Shown here: positions 15,932 to 25,154 of the stretch, piece by piece | How positions within the stretch are numbered: position 1 is the first letter of the stretch | How the letters are laid out: every line of letters begins with the position of its first letter | Assembly: GCA_013214575.1 (NCBI GenBank) | Contig: JABSSD010000200.1 | Coordinates: 1-34,058 of the forward strand | Direction of reading: 5' to 3' | Source of the DNA: Paracoccaceae bacterium | GTDB taxonomy: Bacteria; Pseudomonadota; Alphaproteobacteria; Rhodobacterales; Rhodobacteraceae | DNA length: 34,058 nucleotides | Translations under genes and position numbers: made by a program | The notes under the pieces: model-generated | Databases searched by the model: none | Seen by the model: only the letters and a program-made list of their open reading frames with translations | What the model was told of the DNA's origin: nothing

Positions 15932-17584
15932 TTACCCGACCAGCAACGATCGCGCCGCGGCGCGCGCCTCATCTGTGATCGTGTCGCCGGACACCATCCG
16001 GGCAATTTCAGTGATCCGCTCATCGCGGTCCAGCGGCACAACGGTGGACAAGGTGACTTCATTCACCACCTGTTTTTGCACCCGCCAATGATAGGCCCCC
16101 AGCGCCGCAACCTGCGGGGAATGGGTCACCACCAGCACCTGACCGCCCTCGGCCAAGGCCGACAGACGACGCCCCACCGCATCTGCGGTTGCACCGCCGA
16201 CACCGCGGTCGATCTCGTCAAAGATCAGTGTCTGGCCACCATCTTCGCCGTGCAGGCAGACCTTGAGCGCCAGGAGAAACCGGCTCAGCTCGCCGCCCGA
16301 TGCAATTTTGTTCAACGGGCCCGCAGGGGCCCCGGGATTGGTGGCCACGGTAAAGGACACGGCATCCTGCCCCTCGGGGCCCGGCTCGGCAGTCTCGAAT
16401 GTCGTCTCGAACACCGCCCGCTCCATTTTCAGCGGCGCCAGTTCCGCCATCACTGCGGTGTCCAAAGCAGCGGCCTTTTGCCTGCGCCCGGCGCTCAGGG
16501 CGGTGGCGGCGGCATTATAGGCTGCTTGTGCCGCGGCCAGGGCCGCTTCCTGTTCCGCCAGTTGCCGGTCACCGGCATCCAGCGCCGCCAGTTTGACCCG
16601 CAGGGTTTCGGCATAGCTGCCAAGGTCATCGGCCAGCACATCATGTTTACGGGCCAAAGCCCGGATGGCAAACAGACGCTCTTCACATTGCTCCAAGTCG
16701 AACGGGTTAAACTCCAGATGGTCCAGCACCCGGCCAACGCCATCCTGCGCCTCGCCCAGTTCCAGCATGGCGCGGTTCAGCGCCGCCAGCGGGGCGTCCA
16801 GGCTGGCGGCGTCACTGGCCTCGGCCGTCTCCAGCCAGCGCTGTGCCTCAACCATTGCGCCTTCGGCCCCATCGGTCAACAACCGCTGTGCCCGCTCCAC
16901 GTCACCGCGAATGCGTTCGGCGCCCTGCATCATCCGGCGCCGGACATCAAGTTCGGCATCCTCGCCGGGGGTCGGGTCCAGCTGGTCCAGCTCTGCCACC
17001 GCGTGGCGCAGAAACTCTTCCTCGGCCCGGACTGCATCCAGCGCCGCCCGGGTGGCATTCACTGCTTTGCGGCTGCCTGCCAGCCCGGTCCAGGCCTGCC
17101 GTACCGTCACCAGCAGATCGCCAAGATTGGCGTATTGATCCAATATCGCCCGGTGGCCGCGTGGGTTCAGCAAGCCGCGGTCATCATGTTGACCATGCAG
17201 TTCCACCAATGTGGCCGACAGCGCTCGCAGCACCTCGCCCGAGCAGCGCCGATCGTTGACCCAAGCCGTCTTGCGCCCTTCGGCGGTGTTGACGCGGCGC
17301 AGCAGCAAGCTGCCGTCTTCACTCGGCGGCAGGCCAGCCTCGCTCAACACGAGATGCGCAGGATGATCATCATCAAGGTCAAATTCAGCGACAACTTCGC
17401 CCTGAGCGGCGCCACGACGCACCAATTCAGCACGGCCACGCCAGCCCAGCACAAAGCCAAGCGAATCAAGCAAAATGGATTTGCCAGCCCCGGTCTCGCC
17501 GGTCAGCACATTCAAGCCGGGTTGAAAGCTCAACTCGAGATGATCAATGATCAACAGATCGCGGATATCAAGCGTGCGTAGCAT
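15932..17584 (-). CDS. recN: DNA repair protein RecN
   Basis: A 550-residue SMC-like ATPase that gathers and holds DNA ends in recombinational double-strand break repair. Walker A GETGAGKS is at 29-36. Two coiled-coil stretches flank the middle. The ABC signature LSRFLLALKV and Walker B TLIFDEIDRGVGG lie near the C-terminus, followed by VTHSPQVAALG. Length is normal. It starts 30 bases after bamD and likely ends the lpxC-bamD-recN run. No LexA-type operator was recognised upstream. Confidence 0.96.
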   Translation of the reverse strand: MLRTLDIRDLLIIDHLELSFQPGLNVLTGETGAGKSILLDSLGFVLGWRGRAELVRRGAAQGEVVAEFDLDDDHPAHLVLSEAGLPPSEDGSLLLRRVNTAEGRKTAWVNDRRCSGEVLRALSATLVELHGQHDDRGLLNPRGHRAILDQYANLGDLLVTVRQAWTGLAGSRKAVNATRAALDAVRAEEEFLRHAVAELDQLDPTPGEDAELDVRRRMMQGAERIRGDVERAQRLLTDGAEGAMVEAQRWLETAEASDAASLDAPLAALNRAMLELGEAQDGVGRVLDHLEFNPFDLEQCEERLFAIRALARKHDVLADDLGSYAETLRVKLAALDAGDRQLAEQEAALAAAQAAYNAAATALSAGRRQKAAALDTAVMAELAPLKMERAVFETTFETAEPGPEGQDAVSFTVATNPGAPAGPLNKIASGGELSRFLLALKVCLHGEDGGQTLIFDEIDRGVGGATADAVGRRLSALAEGGQVLVVTHSPQVAALGAYHWRVQKQVVNEVTLSTVVPLDRDERITEIARMVSGDTITDEARAAARSLLVG

Positions 17585-17614
17585 CGCCGAGCCCTATTCC
17601 CTGTGCAGAAGACC

Positions 17615-18463
17615 CTACAGCCATTGGCCTTTAACCGACTGGCGATAGATCTGGCTCAGCCAGTTGTTGCCCCGGTCTTTCATCTTCAGCCCATTGGCAG
17701 TCAGCAGTTTATAGCTGTCCTCATACCAGTCGGTTGACCGATAGTTGTGGCCCAGAATGGCCCCGGCCGTTTGCGCCTCGGCGGTCAGGCCCAGCGACAG
17801 GTAAGCCTCCACCAGACGATGCAGCGCCTCGGGGGTGTTGCTGGTGGTCTGGAAATCCTCGACCACCACCCGGAACCGGTTGATCGCCGATGAATAATGG
17901 CCGAACCGCAGATAATAACGGCCAATTTCCATTTCCTTGGCCGCCAGGTGGTCGAACGCCAGATCAAATTTGAGAATCGCCGAATTGGCGTATTCACTAT
18001 CCGGGTAGACCTCGATGACCGTGCGCAGCGCCTGCAACGCCTGGAAGGTCAGGCCCTGATCGCGCCCCACTTCGTCGATCTGATCGTAATAGCTGAGCGC
18101 CAGAAGATACTGCGCATAAGCCGCGTCTTCGTCGGTTGGATAGAAGTCAATGAACCGCTGGGCCGCACCGCGGCTGCTCTCATAGTCCTTGCCCTGATGG
18201 TAGGTAAAGGCCTGCATGATCAGCGCCTGCTGCGCCCATGAGGAATAGGGGTACAGGCGTTCGATCTCAGAGAAATAATAGGCGGCGTCTGCGGTGCGGT
18301 CCCGGGCCAGATCAAATTCGCCACGCTGAAAAATCTGCTCGGGGGTGAAAGCCTCGAGATCCGTCGTCCGGTCGCCCTCTCCGCCTTTGCCACTACAGCT
18401 GACCAAGGCGGTCAGCAGAAGAACTACGCCAAAGGTTCTGGCCCCTGCTCTGATGCCGATCAT
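17615..18463 (-). CDS. bamD: Outer membrane assembly lipoprotein BamD
   Basis: A 282-residue lipoprotein of the BAM complex (ComL/YfiO family), which inserts beta-barrel proteins into the outer membrane. A signal peptide ends in the lipobox LVSC with C23 as the lipidated residue. The mature part consists of TPR-like helical pairs, beginning FTPEQIFQRGEFDLARDRTA and including the conserved FIDFYPTDEDAAYAQYLLALSYYDQI region. Length fits alphaproteobacterial BamD. It lies between lpxC and recN, in the usual order for Rhodobacteraceae. Confidence 0.94.
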   Translation of the reverse strand: MIGIRAGARTFGVVLLLTALVSCSGKGGEGDRTTDLEAFTPEQIFQRGEFDLARDRTADAAYYFSEIERLYPYSSWAQQALIMQAFTYHQGKDYESSRGAAQRFIDFYPTDEDAAYAQYLLALSYYDQIDEVGRDQGLTFQALQALRTVIEVYPDSEYANSAILKFDLAFDHLAAKEMEIGRYYLRFGHYSSAINRFRVVVEDFQTTSNTPEALHRLVEAYLSLGLTAEAQTAGAILGHNYRSTDWYEDSYKLLTANGLKMKDRGNNWLSQIYRQSVKGQWL

Positions 18464-18555
18464 GATCGCGTAACCTCACCGTCTTATCTTACGGGTGTTT
18501 ACCCCGATTATGCAGGGTCTAGCACATTCATCTAACGTGCAAAACGCCTTTAATT

Positions 18556-18687
18556 CTATTTCGCATTCACTTGGCAGAGAAAGTCGCCGATGGTCAAGGC
18601 CCGCCAGAGATCCGCAGGCAAAACGTCACGGATAAAATGGTCAAAACCGGGCCGGACCCATCGGCCAGCCCATTGAAAACCTTCAGA
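18556..18687 (-). other. Protein-like open frame downstream of lpxC (no start codon)
   Basis: Within the 239-bp lpxC-bamD gap, 43 codons lie open in the same frame as lpxC, after its stop and a second TGA (18688-18690), ending with TAG at 18556. The translation looks protein-like in its second half (FDHFIRDVLPADLWRALTIG), with high GC at third positions there. No ATG, GTG or TTG sits at a sensible place, so it may be a remnant or chance. It is listed because this gap otherwise holds no recognised gene. Confidence 0.25.
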
Positions 18688-18702
18688 TCATGTGGGTTTT
18701 AG

Positions 18703-19638
18703 TCAGGCGACGCGGGCAACTTCCGAAGGAATTTCTGACCAGATCAGGCCCTGTCCGGGCAGCCGCGCGGTCATCGCCGCATCACAGGTCACCGCGCGCA
18801 CCGCGCCAGGGGTGGCAAACAGCTGGCGCAGCAGGGTGTTGGTCAGGGCATGACCGGCACGCTCTCCGACATAATGACCGATCAGCGGCCCACCGATCAG
18901 CGCAAGATCCCCCAGAGCATCCAGCATCTTATGGCGAACCGGTTCGTCATTGTGGCGAAGACCGGCGCCGCTTTCAACAGAATCGCCGTCAAACACAACT
19001 GCATTTTCGCCGGCAATCCCTCCCAGCGCCAGACCATTGGCCTGCATTGCCTCAACTTCAGAGCGGCTGCAAAAAGTGCGGCTGTCGCAGAGTTCGCGGG
19101 CAAAGGCACCGTTGCGCAAATCCAGCGATTTGCTCTGGCGACCGATGGCTTCTTCGGTGAAATCGATATGAAACTCAATCCGGGTGCGATCCGATGGCAG
19201 CAAGGTCGCCCTTGCGCCATTATGCGCCACCGTGACCGGTTTCAACACTTCATAGGCCACCACGGCGCGGTCCAGGCGCTGCAGCCCCTGGGTCATGATG
19301 GCCCGCACAAACGGCGCCGACGAGCCGTCAACAATGGGCACTTCCGGGCCGTCCAGCTCCACCAGCGCATTGTGCACGCCGCAGCCAGCCAAAGCCGCCA
19401 TGATGTGTTCAACGGTGGAAACCGACACCCCTGCCGCATTGACCAGACGGGTGCACAGAGCCGTCCGCTCGACCAAATCCCAACGGGCCGGGATCACAGT
19501 GTTGCCCAAAGCAATGTCAGTGCGCTTGAAGCTGATGCCATGCCCTGCGGCGGCCGGTTTCAGCACCATTTTGACGGGATGCCCCGAATGCAGGCCGACG
19601 CCTTCAATTGTCACTGATGTCTTGAGCGTATTTTGCAC
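18703..19638 (-). CDS. lpxC: UDP-3-O-acyl-N-acetylglucosamine deacetylase LpxC
   Basis: A 311-residue zinc hydrolase catalysing the first committed step of lipid A synthesis. Conserved blocks are GVGLHSG (13-19), STVEHIMAAL with zinc ligand H78 (74-83), the DGSSAPF loop, and RHKMLDALGDLALIG carrying the second zinc His and Asp. Length equals that of typical LpxC. The start is GTG at 19638 with GAGG six bases upstream; there is no ATG nearby. A good promoter and an inverted repeat lie 60-120 bases upstream, and ftsZ ends with its own terminator, so lpxC is probably transcribed independently. Confidence 0.96.
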   Translation of the reverse strand: MQNTLKTSVTIEGVGLHSGHPVKMVLKPAAAGHGISFKRTDIALGNTVIPARWDLVERTALCTRLVNAAGVSVSTVEHIMAALAGCGVHNALVELDGPEVPIVDGSSAPFVRAIMTQGLQRLDRAVVAYEVLKPVTVAHNGARATLLPSDRTRIEFHIDFTEEAIGRQSKSLDLRNGAFARELCDSRTFCSRSEVEAMQANGLALGGIAGENAVVFDGDSVESGAGLRHNDEPVRHKMLDALGDLALIGGPLIGHYVGERAGHALTNTLLRQLFATPGAVRAVTCDAAMTARLPGQGLIWSEIPSEVARVA

Positions 19639-19700
19639 TCTTAGCCTCGTCGCACCGTTTCCAGCCTCATGAGCTGTGTTGGAGCAGAGTTAGGTGGTTG

Positions 19701-19729
19701 AATATAAAGGCACAACACAATCTTTGTAA
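19701..19729 (-). promoter_or_regulatory. Predicted lpxC promoter
   Basis: On the minus strand TTACAA (-35) is separated by exactly 17 bases from TATATT (-10), 63 bases before the GTG start. It is one of the best sigma-70-like matches in the window. It is unproven. Confidence 0.6.
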
Positions 19730-19754
19730 CCGATTGAAACATCACTGTTACAAA
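19723..19754. promoter_or_regulatory. Inverted repeat overlapping the lpxC -35
   Basis: TTTGTAAC (19723-19730) and GTTACAAA (19747-19754) are perfect 8-bp inverted copies 16 bases apart. The half nearer the gene covers the predicted -35 hexamer. The spacing puts the two centres 24 bases apart, a little over two helical turns, fitting a dimeric regulator. It is not a known operator to me. Confidence 0.45.
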
Positions 19755-19798
19755 TCGGCAGAACGCCGCTTAATGCTTTTTAACGGTCTGCCATAAAA

Positions 19799-19825
19799 CG
19801 ATAAAAGGGCCGCCAATGGCGACCC
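19799..19825 (-). terminator. Intrinsic terminator after ftsZ
   Basis: Minus-strand stem GGGTCGCC / GGCGGCCC (one G-U pair) with an ATT loop is followed by TTTTATCGTTTT. It lies 23 bases past the ftsZ stop, separating ftsZ from lpxC. Confidence 0.8.
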
Positions 19826-19848
19826 TCTCAAGCAGATATGTGACTGTT

Positions 19849-21447
19849 TTAATTGGCCTGACGGCGCAGGAATGCAGGAATCTCGATGCGATCCTGCTCA
19901 GGATTGACCTCTTGAACGGGGGCGGCAGCATGGGGTTGCACGATAGGTTGCTGACGCTGGGCGCCGGCAGGTGTATCGCCGGCCTGTCCGGTCATCCGGT
20001 GGATCAGCGAGTTCAGGCCAAAGCCGGACCGCTGTTTGGTGTCAGGCCGCTCAGCCTCCTGTACTGCACCCGGAGACACCCGCTGAGCCGCCGCAGCCTG
20101 CAGCCGTACAATGGCCTCTGCCGACGGTGTACCAAGCGCCGGCGCCTTGGGCGCAACAAAGCTCTGCTGAGGAGTTTCGGCGAAATCAGCCTGTGGCTGG
20201 AACTCGGCCACTGTTGGCTGATAGGCAGGCATCGGCAGACCATCATCGGCAACCAGCCCTGGCTCCTCAAAAATATCCTCGGCCTGGTCCTGAGCGGCAA
20301 TCTGCTCGACCCCCATGCCCTCAAACAACGAAGGTTCCTGAGAGGCCACTTCGGCCGCCGCAGGCACCTCGATTGCAGCGCCCAGCTCCAGCGGCGCCGG
20401 GCGCCGGGTTTCGGCAGATACCGCCTGCTTCAGTGGCGCTGACATCGGGCGGCGCGGAACCGGCGTGGCATTGGGCATTTCGACCGCGTCGATGCCGGTG
20501 GCAACAACCGAAACCCGCATCTTGCCCTCCATCGCAGTATCCAATGTGGAACCGACGATGATATTGGCCTCTGGGTCCACCTCTTCGCGAATGCGGTTGG
20601 CGGCTTCGTCCAGCTCAAACAGGGTCAGGTCATGCGATCCGGTGATATTGATCAACACGCCCTTGGCACCGCGCAGGCTGATTTCGTCCAGCAGCGGGTT
20701 GGCAATGGCCTTTTCAGCAGCTTCGACGGCACGGGTTTCGCCCTCGGCTTCGCCGGTGCCCATCATCGCCTTGCCCATTTCATCCATCACCGCACGCACG
20801 TCAGCAAAGTCGAGGTTGATCAGGCCGGGACGGACCATAAGGTCGGTCACGCCTTTGACGCCTTGATACAACACGTCATCCGCCATCGAGAAGGCCTCGG
20901 TGAAGGTGGTTTTCTCATTGGCCAACCGGAACAGGTTCTGGTTGGGAATGATGATCAGCGTATCAACGACCTTTTGCAGCGCATCGACGCCCTCTTCGGC
21001 CTGGCGCATCCGCTTGGCGCCTTCAAATTGGAACGGCTTGGTGACAACACCAACGGTCAGAACGCCCAGTTCCCGGGCGGCCGCAGCGATGATCGGGGCG
21101 GCACCGGTGCCGGTGCCACCGCCCATACCGGCGGTGATAAAGCACATATGTGCCCCCGCCAGGTGATCAACGATCTGCTCAATGCTCTCTTCGGCGGCGG
21201 CCATGCCAACCGAGGGGCGGGCGCCGGCGCCCAGACCTTCGGTGACCTTCACGCCCAGCTGCACCCGGCTCTTGGCGTTGCTTTGCTGCAGCGCCTGAGC
21301 ATCGGTGTTGGCGACAACAAAATCGACGCCATCCAGCTCTTTTTCGATCATGTTGTTGACCGCGTTACCGCCAGCACCACCAACGCCAAAAACAGTGATG
21401 CGTGGCTTCAGCTCTTCCTGTCCGGGCATCGATAGATTCAATGTCAT
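19849..21447 (-). CDS. ftsZ: Cell division protein FtsZ
   Basis: A 532-residue tubulin-like GTPase that forms the division ring. The nucleotide loop [11 protein letters not shown] is at 21-31, the tubulin signature GGGTGTG at 109-115 and the T7 synergy loop around [12 protein letters not shown]. The GTPase core ends near residue 320. A very long variable linker rich in Ala, Pro, Glu and Gln (about 320-515) leads to the conserved C-terminal peptide [13 protein letters not shown], which binds FtsA. The protein is longer than the 380-residue enterobacterial form, as in other Rhodobacterales. Start ATG 21447 matches the family; upstream in-frame codons are non-coding. A 376-bp gap before ftsA's end suggests its own promoter. 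Confidence 0.97.
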   Translation of the reverse strand: MTLNLSMPGQEELKPRITVFGVGGAGGNAVNNMIEKELDGVDFVVANTDAQALQQSNAKSRVQLGVKVTEGLGAGARPSVGMAAAEESIEQIVDHLAGAHMCFITAGMGGGTGTGAAPIIAAAARELGVLTVGVVTKPFQFEGAKRMRQAEEGVDALQKVVDTLIIIPNQNLFRLANEKTTFTEAFSMADDVLYQGVKGVTDLMVRPGLINLDFADVRAVMDEMGKAMMGTGEAEGETRAVEAAEKAIANPLLDEISLRGAKGVLINITGSHDLTLFELDEAANRIREEVDPEANIIVGSTLDTAMEGKMRVSVVATGIDAVEMPNATPVPRRPMSAPLKQAVSAETRRPAPLELGAAIEVPAAAEVASQEPSLFEGMGVEQIAAQDQAEDIFEEPGLVADDGLPMPAYQPTVAEFQPQADFAETPQQSFVAPKAPALGTPSAEAIVRLQAAAAQRVSPGAVQEAERPDTKQRSGFGLNSLIHRMTGQAGDTPAGAQRQQPIVQPHAAAPVQEVNPEQDRIEIPAFLRRQAN

Positions 21448-21823
21448 GCTCAGTCCGCCTGTTTTCTGCGCCTCATTCCGAGGCATTATTATTCCTGTCC
21501 ATCTTGACAGTACCAAGTGAGGGCAGACCCGTCACCAATAAAAGCGCGGTTCCCTACAAAATATGGCAAAATTGGGACAACTATCTGCGATATCTCGCCG
21601 ATCCGGGTATATCTTGGGGTATTCGAAAATGCACACACAAGCACAGCAAAAGCCCCCATGTTTCCACAGGGTGAGATCATCACGACATTTTTTGTGCAAA
21701 CCACTGCTCGGCCTGCGTGCTCCGCCACTTTCTGTGGCTGGTTAACGGTTTCATAACGCAAGTCGCGCCAAATGTCACCCGACAATCCGGCACCAATTGC
21801 GGTTTATTCCCGCCGCCTGCCCG
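21448..21823. other. ftsA-ftsZ intergenic region
   Basis: These 376 bases hold no convincing gene; a 98-codon minus-strand frame (21489-21785) lacks a good start and family. The region probably contains the ftsZ promoter. A TTAT-N7-TTAA match on the minus strand at 21742-21756 is the only site noticed. No clear terminator for ftsA is visible. Confidence 0.5.
21742..21756 (-). promoter_or_regulatory. CtrA-like site upstream of ftsZ
   Basis: On the minus strand TTAT-GAAACCG-TTAA matches the CtrA consensus TTAA-N7-TTAA at seven of eight positions. CtrA is known to control ftsZ in Caulobacter. In Rhodobacterales the CtrA regulon is mostly motility and gene transfer, so significance is doubtful. 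Confidence 0.3.
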
Positions 21824-23158
21824 CTACCAGTTGTCGCGGAACCAGCGCACCGCGCGGCGGATCGAGCCGCCTGACTGACGGTCGCTTGGCACATCAAAAT
21901 CCCACCATTCATCTTGCGGATTGGCCGCAAACAAGCTCAGACCCACGGCGCTGGAAAATCCCGGCCCGGTGGCCGATTGCGGCAGCCCATGCACCCGGAG
22001 CGGGCGGCCCAACCGAACCTGCTGGCCCAGAATGCGGCTGGCCAATCCGTCCAGCCCCATGATCTGGCTGGAACCACCGGTCAAAACAATCTGCTGACTG
22101 GGAAGCTGGTCAAAGCCGGCCGCATCCAGCCGCGCCCGCACCTCCTCCAGGATCTCCTCGACGCGGGGCCGCATGATGCCGATCAGCTCTGCCCGCGACA
22201 CCGTGCGCCGGTCATGCTCCCAGTCTCCGGTGTCGCCGCCAATGTCGATCATATCGCGGTCATCGGCGCCGGTGGCATGGACGCCACCGCAAAAGGTTTT
22301 AATGCGTTCGGCGCTTGAGGTCGGAACTCCCAGACCCATCGAGATATCACTGGTGACATGATCCCCGCCCATGCGCACGGCATCGGAATAAATCATGTGT
22401 TTCTTCATGAAGATCGACACCGAGGTCGAGCCACCGCCCATATCGACGCAGGCCGCGCCCAGTTCCTGTTCGTCTTCGACCAGCGCTGAAATCCCCGAGG
22501 CATAGGCGGAACTGGCAATTCCAGCCAGCTCCAGATCACAGCGCTTGATGCAACGCACCAGATTCTGCACCGAGGCAGCGTCGACCGTCAGCATATGCAT
22601 ATCAACCGCCAGAGACTGGCCCAATTGGCCGCGCGGGTCGTTCAACCCCGACCGGTTATCAAGCGCAAAATTCACCGGCTGCGCATGCAGAACTTCGCGA
22701 CCCTGGCCATATTCCGGCACCTCGCAGGCTGCCAGCACGCGGGCCACTTCGTCTTCGGTGACCACCTGCCCCTGCAGCTCCACCTGGGCGTTCAGCCCAT
22801 AGGACCGTGGGTTGGCGCCCGAGAAGCAGGCCATCACGTGATCCACCCGGACCTCGGCCATTTTCTGCGCCGCCTGCACCGCGGTGCGAATGGCGCGTTC
22901 GGTTTCCTGCATGGCGGTGATTTCACCAAACTGCACCCCCCGCGACCGGGTGGTGGCGGCGCCAATCACCCGAAACCCGGACTGGCCGGCCAGGGAACCA
23001 ATGGAATTGTCCTCGCTCAACCGGCTGCTGCCGTCAAAGCGCAGCACCAGGCAGGCAATCTTGGAACTGCCCACATCCAGAATGGCAACCACCCCACGCT
23101 GCATGGCTTGATGGCGCATTTGCCGCATGGCTCGCTGGGATTGATAGAGATCTGTCAT
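21824..23158 (-). CDS. ftsA: Cell division protein FtsA
   Basis: A 444-residue actin-like ATPase that anchors FtsZ to the membrane and recruits late divisome proteins. The phosphate-1 motif AILDVGSSKIACLVL is at 25-39, with IACCUM-type conserved SHS2 region downstream and a second nucleotide motif ACVDMGGGSTSVSIF. The C-terminal end is basic with Arg and Trp (SIRRAVRWFRDNW), fitting the membrane-targeting amphipathic helix. It starts four bases after the ftsQ stop, so the two are translationally linked. Confidence 0.96.
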   Translation of the reverse strand: MTDLYQSQRAMRQMRHQAMQRGVVAILDVGSSKIACLVLRFDGSSRLSEDNSIGSLAGQSGFRVIGAATTRSRGVQFGEITAMQETERAIRTAVQAAQKMAEVRVDHVMACFSGANPRSYGLNAQVELQGQVVTEDEVARVLAACEVPEYGQGREVLHAQPVNFALDNRSGLNDPRGQLGQSLAVDMHMLTVDAASVQNLVRCIKRCDLELAGIASSAYASGISALVEDEQELGAACVDMGGGSTSVSIFMKKHMIYSDAVRMGGDHVTSDISMGLGVPTSSAERIKTFCGGVHATGADDRDMIDIGGDTGDWEHDRRTVSRAELIGIMRPRVEEILEEVRARLDAAGFDQLPSQQIVLTGGSSQIMGLDGLASRILGQQVRLGRPLRVHGLPQSATGPGFSSAVGLSLFAANPQDEWWDFDVPSDRQSGGSIRRAVRWFRDNW

Positions 23159-23162
23159 GCTG

Positions 23163-24053
23163 CTATCCGCCTCCGTTCATCTGTCTGATCCGCCACCATT
23201 CCTGCACCGCAGTCTTGTTCATCCGGACCGTGGCACGGGCTGACAATCGCATGTCGACTGCGGCAATATCGCGCTCCAGAAGGTCCCGCACCTCGCTCAC
23301 CGCGATCACCCGCCGCAAGGCAGGGATCGGATCTTCGGCCGGCAGCATAATCCGCTGACCGCGATCCAGCACCACGTCCCAGCGCCTCTCGCCGATGCGC
23401 ACCAGGCCCCGCAACCGCGCCCCCAGTGGCCTGGCAGTGGCAAATATCTGCAGCGCCTCGGGGACATGGGCGTCAGCCCCATCGCCTGCGATCAGCGGCA
23501 AATTCGCATGCAGCGACCGGCGGCCCAGCTCGGCCACATGAATGCCGGTTTCATCCAGCAGCGCCAGACCCTGACGGCTGCGCCAGACCAACACCGGATC
23601 GCGCTCGACCACATCCACCTGCAACACCCCGCCGGATCGGATACGGACAGCGGCAGACTTTACCGGGTCCAGCATTTCGATCACTTCCCGGATAAGGTCC
23701 ACGTTCAGATCAAAGGAGCTGACCGGAAACCGCAACCCGGCGACTTCGCGGATGTCATCGGCCAGATCGGCGCCTGCCCCATCAATTGCGATCATCTTGA
23801 CCCGGAATTCTGGCCGCTCACGGATCGACTGGCGCAGATCGGAGAGAAAGATGTTCAGGCCATCGCGGCGCTGCTCATTCGCCATATAGGCGCTGCCCAG
23901 GGTGAAGATCAGACAGAAAGGCACGCCGATCCGCAGCCCCAGCCGAATGCCCGGTGTCAGCATCCAGCGCTGCATCCGATACGTCAACCGCGACGGTGCC
24001 GGATCCTGCTTAAACACAGATTTTTTGCGGCGCCAGGGAGTCAACGATCGCAT
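23163..24053 (-). CDS. ftsQ: Cell division protein FtsQ
   Basis: A 296-residue bitopic protein that links the cytoplasmic ring to FtsB/FtsL and septal synthases. A basic cytoplasmic N-terminus (1-37) precedes one transmembrane helix (about 38-58). A periplasmic POTRA domain spans about 84-155, and the beta domain follows with ERDPVLVWRSRQGLALLDETG. The ATG at 24053 is chosen over one at 24104 because AGAGGA precedes it and the family N-terminus begins there. It overlaps the ddl stop by 13 bases. Confidence 0.93.
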   Translation of the reverse strand: MRSLTPWRRKKSVFKQDPAPSRLTYRMQRWMLTPGIRLGLRIGVPFCLIFTLGSAYMANEQRRDGLNIFLSDLRQSIRERPEFRVKMIAIDGAGADLADDIREVAGLRFPVSSFDLNVDLIREVIEMLDPVKSAAVRIRSGGVLQVDVVERDPVLVWRSRQGLALLDETGIHVAELGRRSLHANLPLIAGDGADAHVPEALQIFATARPLGARLRGLVRIGERRWDVVLDRGQRIMLPAEDPIPALRRVIAVSEVRDLLERDIAAVDMRLSARATVRMNKTAVQEWWRIRQMNGGG

Positions 24054-24976
24054 GAGGCATCCTCTACCATCCAGGCACAGAGCTGACCAAAAGTCGTACC
24101 GCAATGCGCCGCCTGCTCTGGCGTCAGCGAGGTTGGCGTCATGCCGGGCTGGGTGTTGGTTTCCAGCAGTATCAGGCCCGCAGCCCCCCGGCTTTCGTCC
24201 CAGCGGAAATCGGTGCGGCTGACACCGCGACAGCCCAATGCCTGATGGGCGCGCCGGGCATAGTCCAGACAGAGATCGAAGATCTCCTGCGGCAGATCCG
24301 CAGGCACCACATGGGTTGAGCCGCCGGGTTGATACTTGGCGTCATAATCGTACCATCCGTCGGTCAGGATATCCGTCACCGTCAGGGCACCCGGATCCGT
24401 CGCGCCATCGCCCACCACCGTTGTGGTCAGCTCGCGGCCCGGTGCGAATGTCTCGACCATCACCTGCTCTGGCATGTCATCCGACAGCTGCGGCGGCGTG
24501 TTGGCGGCCTCGTGCACCAGATAGACGCCGACACTGGAGCCTTCGTTGTTTGGCTTGACCACATAAGGCGGCGGCATCACATGCGCCGCCATCACAGCGA
24601 CCTTGTCGAACAGCCCACTGTCGACCACCGGCAGCCCGGCAGCGCGAAACACGTCCTTGCTGCGCTGCTTGTCCATTGCCAAGGCCGAGGAGAGTACGCC
24701 CGAATGGGTATAGGGCAGGCCCAGCCACTCCAGCAGCCCCTGCACACAGCCATCTTCGCCCCAACGACCATGCAGCGCGTTGAACACGACATCTGGTTTG
24801 ATGTCCTGCAAACGGGCGACCAGGTCTGGACCCGCGTCCACCTCTATCACTTCAAATCCTTCACCCCGTAGTGCGGCGACGCATTCGCGCCCGCTGGACA
24901 GGGAAACCTCGCGCTCAGCCGAGGGCCCACCCATCAATACCGCTACCTTCGGGAGAGTCCTGCTCGACTTACCCAC
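24041..24976 (-). CDS. ddl: D-alanine--D-alanine ligase
   Basis: A 311-residue ATP-grasp enzyme that joins two D-Ala for the peptidoglycan pentapeptide. Conserved regions are VAVLMGGPSAEREVSLSSG (11-29), ALHGRWGEDGCVQG (67-80), the YTHSGVLSSALAMDK segment (89-103), VVKPNNEGSSVGV and the C-terminal LLETNTQPGMTPTSL. Start GTG 24976 is preceded by TGAGG nine bases upstream; no better start is in frame. ftsQ overlaps its end. A 289-bp gap after murB suggests a promoter for ddl-ftsQA. Confidence 0.96.
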   Translation of the reverse strand: MGKSSRTLPKVAVLMGGPSAEREVSLSSGRECVAALRGEGFEVIEVDAGPDLVARLQDIKPDVVFNALHGRWGEDGCVQGLLEWLGLPYTHSGVLSSALAMDKQRSKDVFRAAGLPVVDSGLFDKVAVMAAHVMPPPYVVKPNNEGSSVGVYLVHEAANTPPQLSDDMPEQVMVETFAPGRELTTTVVGDGATDPGALTVTDILTDGWYDYDAKYQPGGSTHVVPADLPQEIFDLCLDYARRAHQALGCRGVSRTDFRWDESRGAAGLILLETNTQPGMTPTSLTPEQAAHCGTTFGQLCAWMVEDASCDR

Positions 24977-25154
24977 AACAATTGCCTCAATATACTCAGG
25001 GCTTTGCGCCCCTTTGGTTATTAGAGCCGTGCCTGGCCCGTCTTTTTTGGTCAGACGATTTTTCGCCTTTTGTTATGTTCGGCGTTGCCGCCAGAGGATC
25101 AAAGGAACCAGCCAGTCCCTGCGCCATCATACCAACACAAGTCTTACCGACATA

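Noticed and set aside
16076-17581. 501-codon plus-strand frame opposite recN
   Set aside because: Antisense shadow of RecN; rich in Gln, His and Arg with no recognisable domain.
19770-19783. TTAA-N6-TTAA in the lpxC-ftsZ gap as a CtrA site
   Set aside because: Spacing is six rather than the required seven bases.
21489-21785. 98-codon minus-strand frame between ftsA and ftsZ
   Set aside because: The start is TTG without a ribosome site and no family was recognised; the stretch is better explained as the ftsZ control region.
24996-25130. 44-codon minus-strand frame ahead of ddl
   Set aside because: No ribosome site, and a Lys/Arg-rich composition without pattern.
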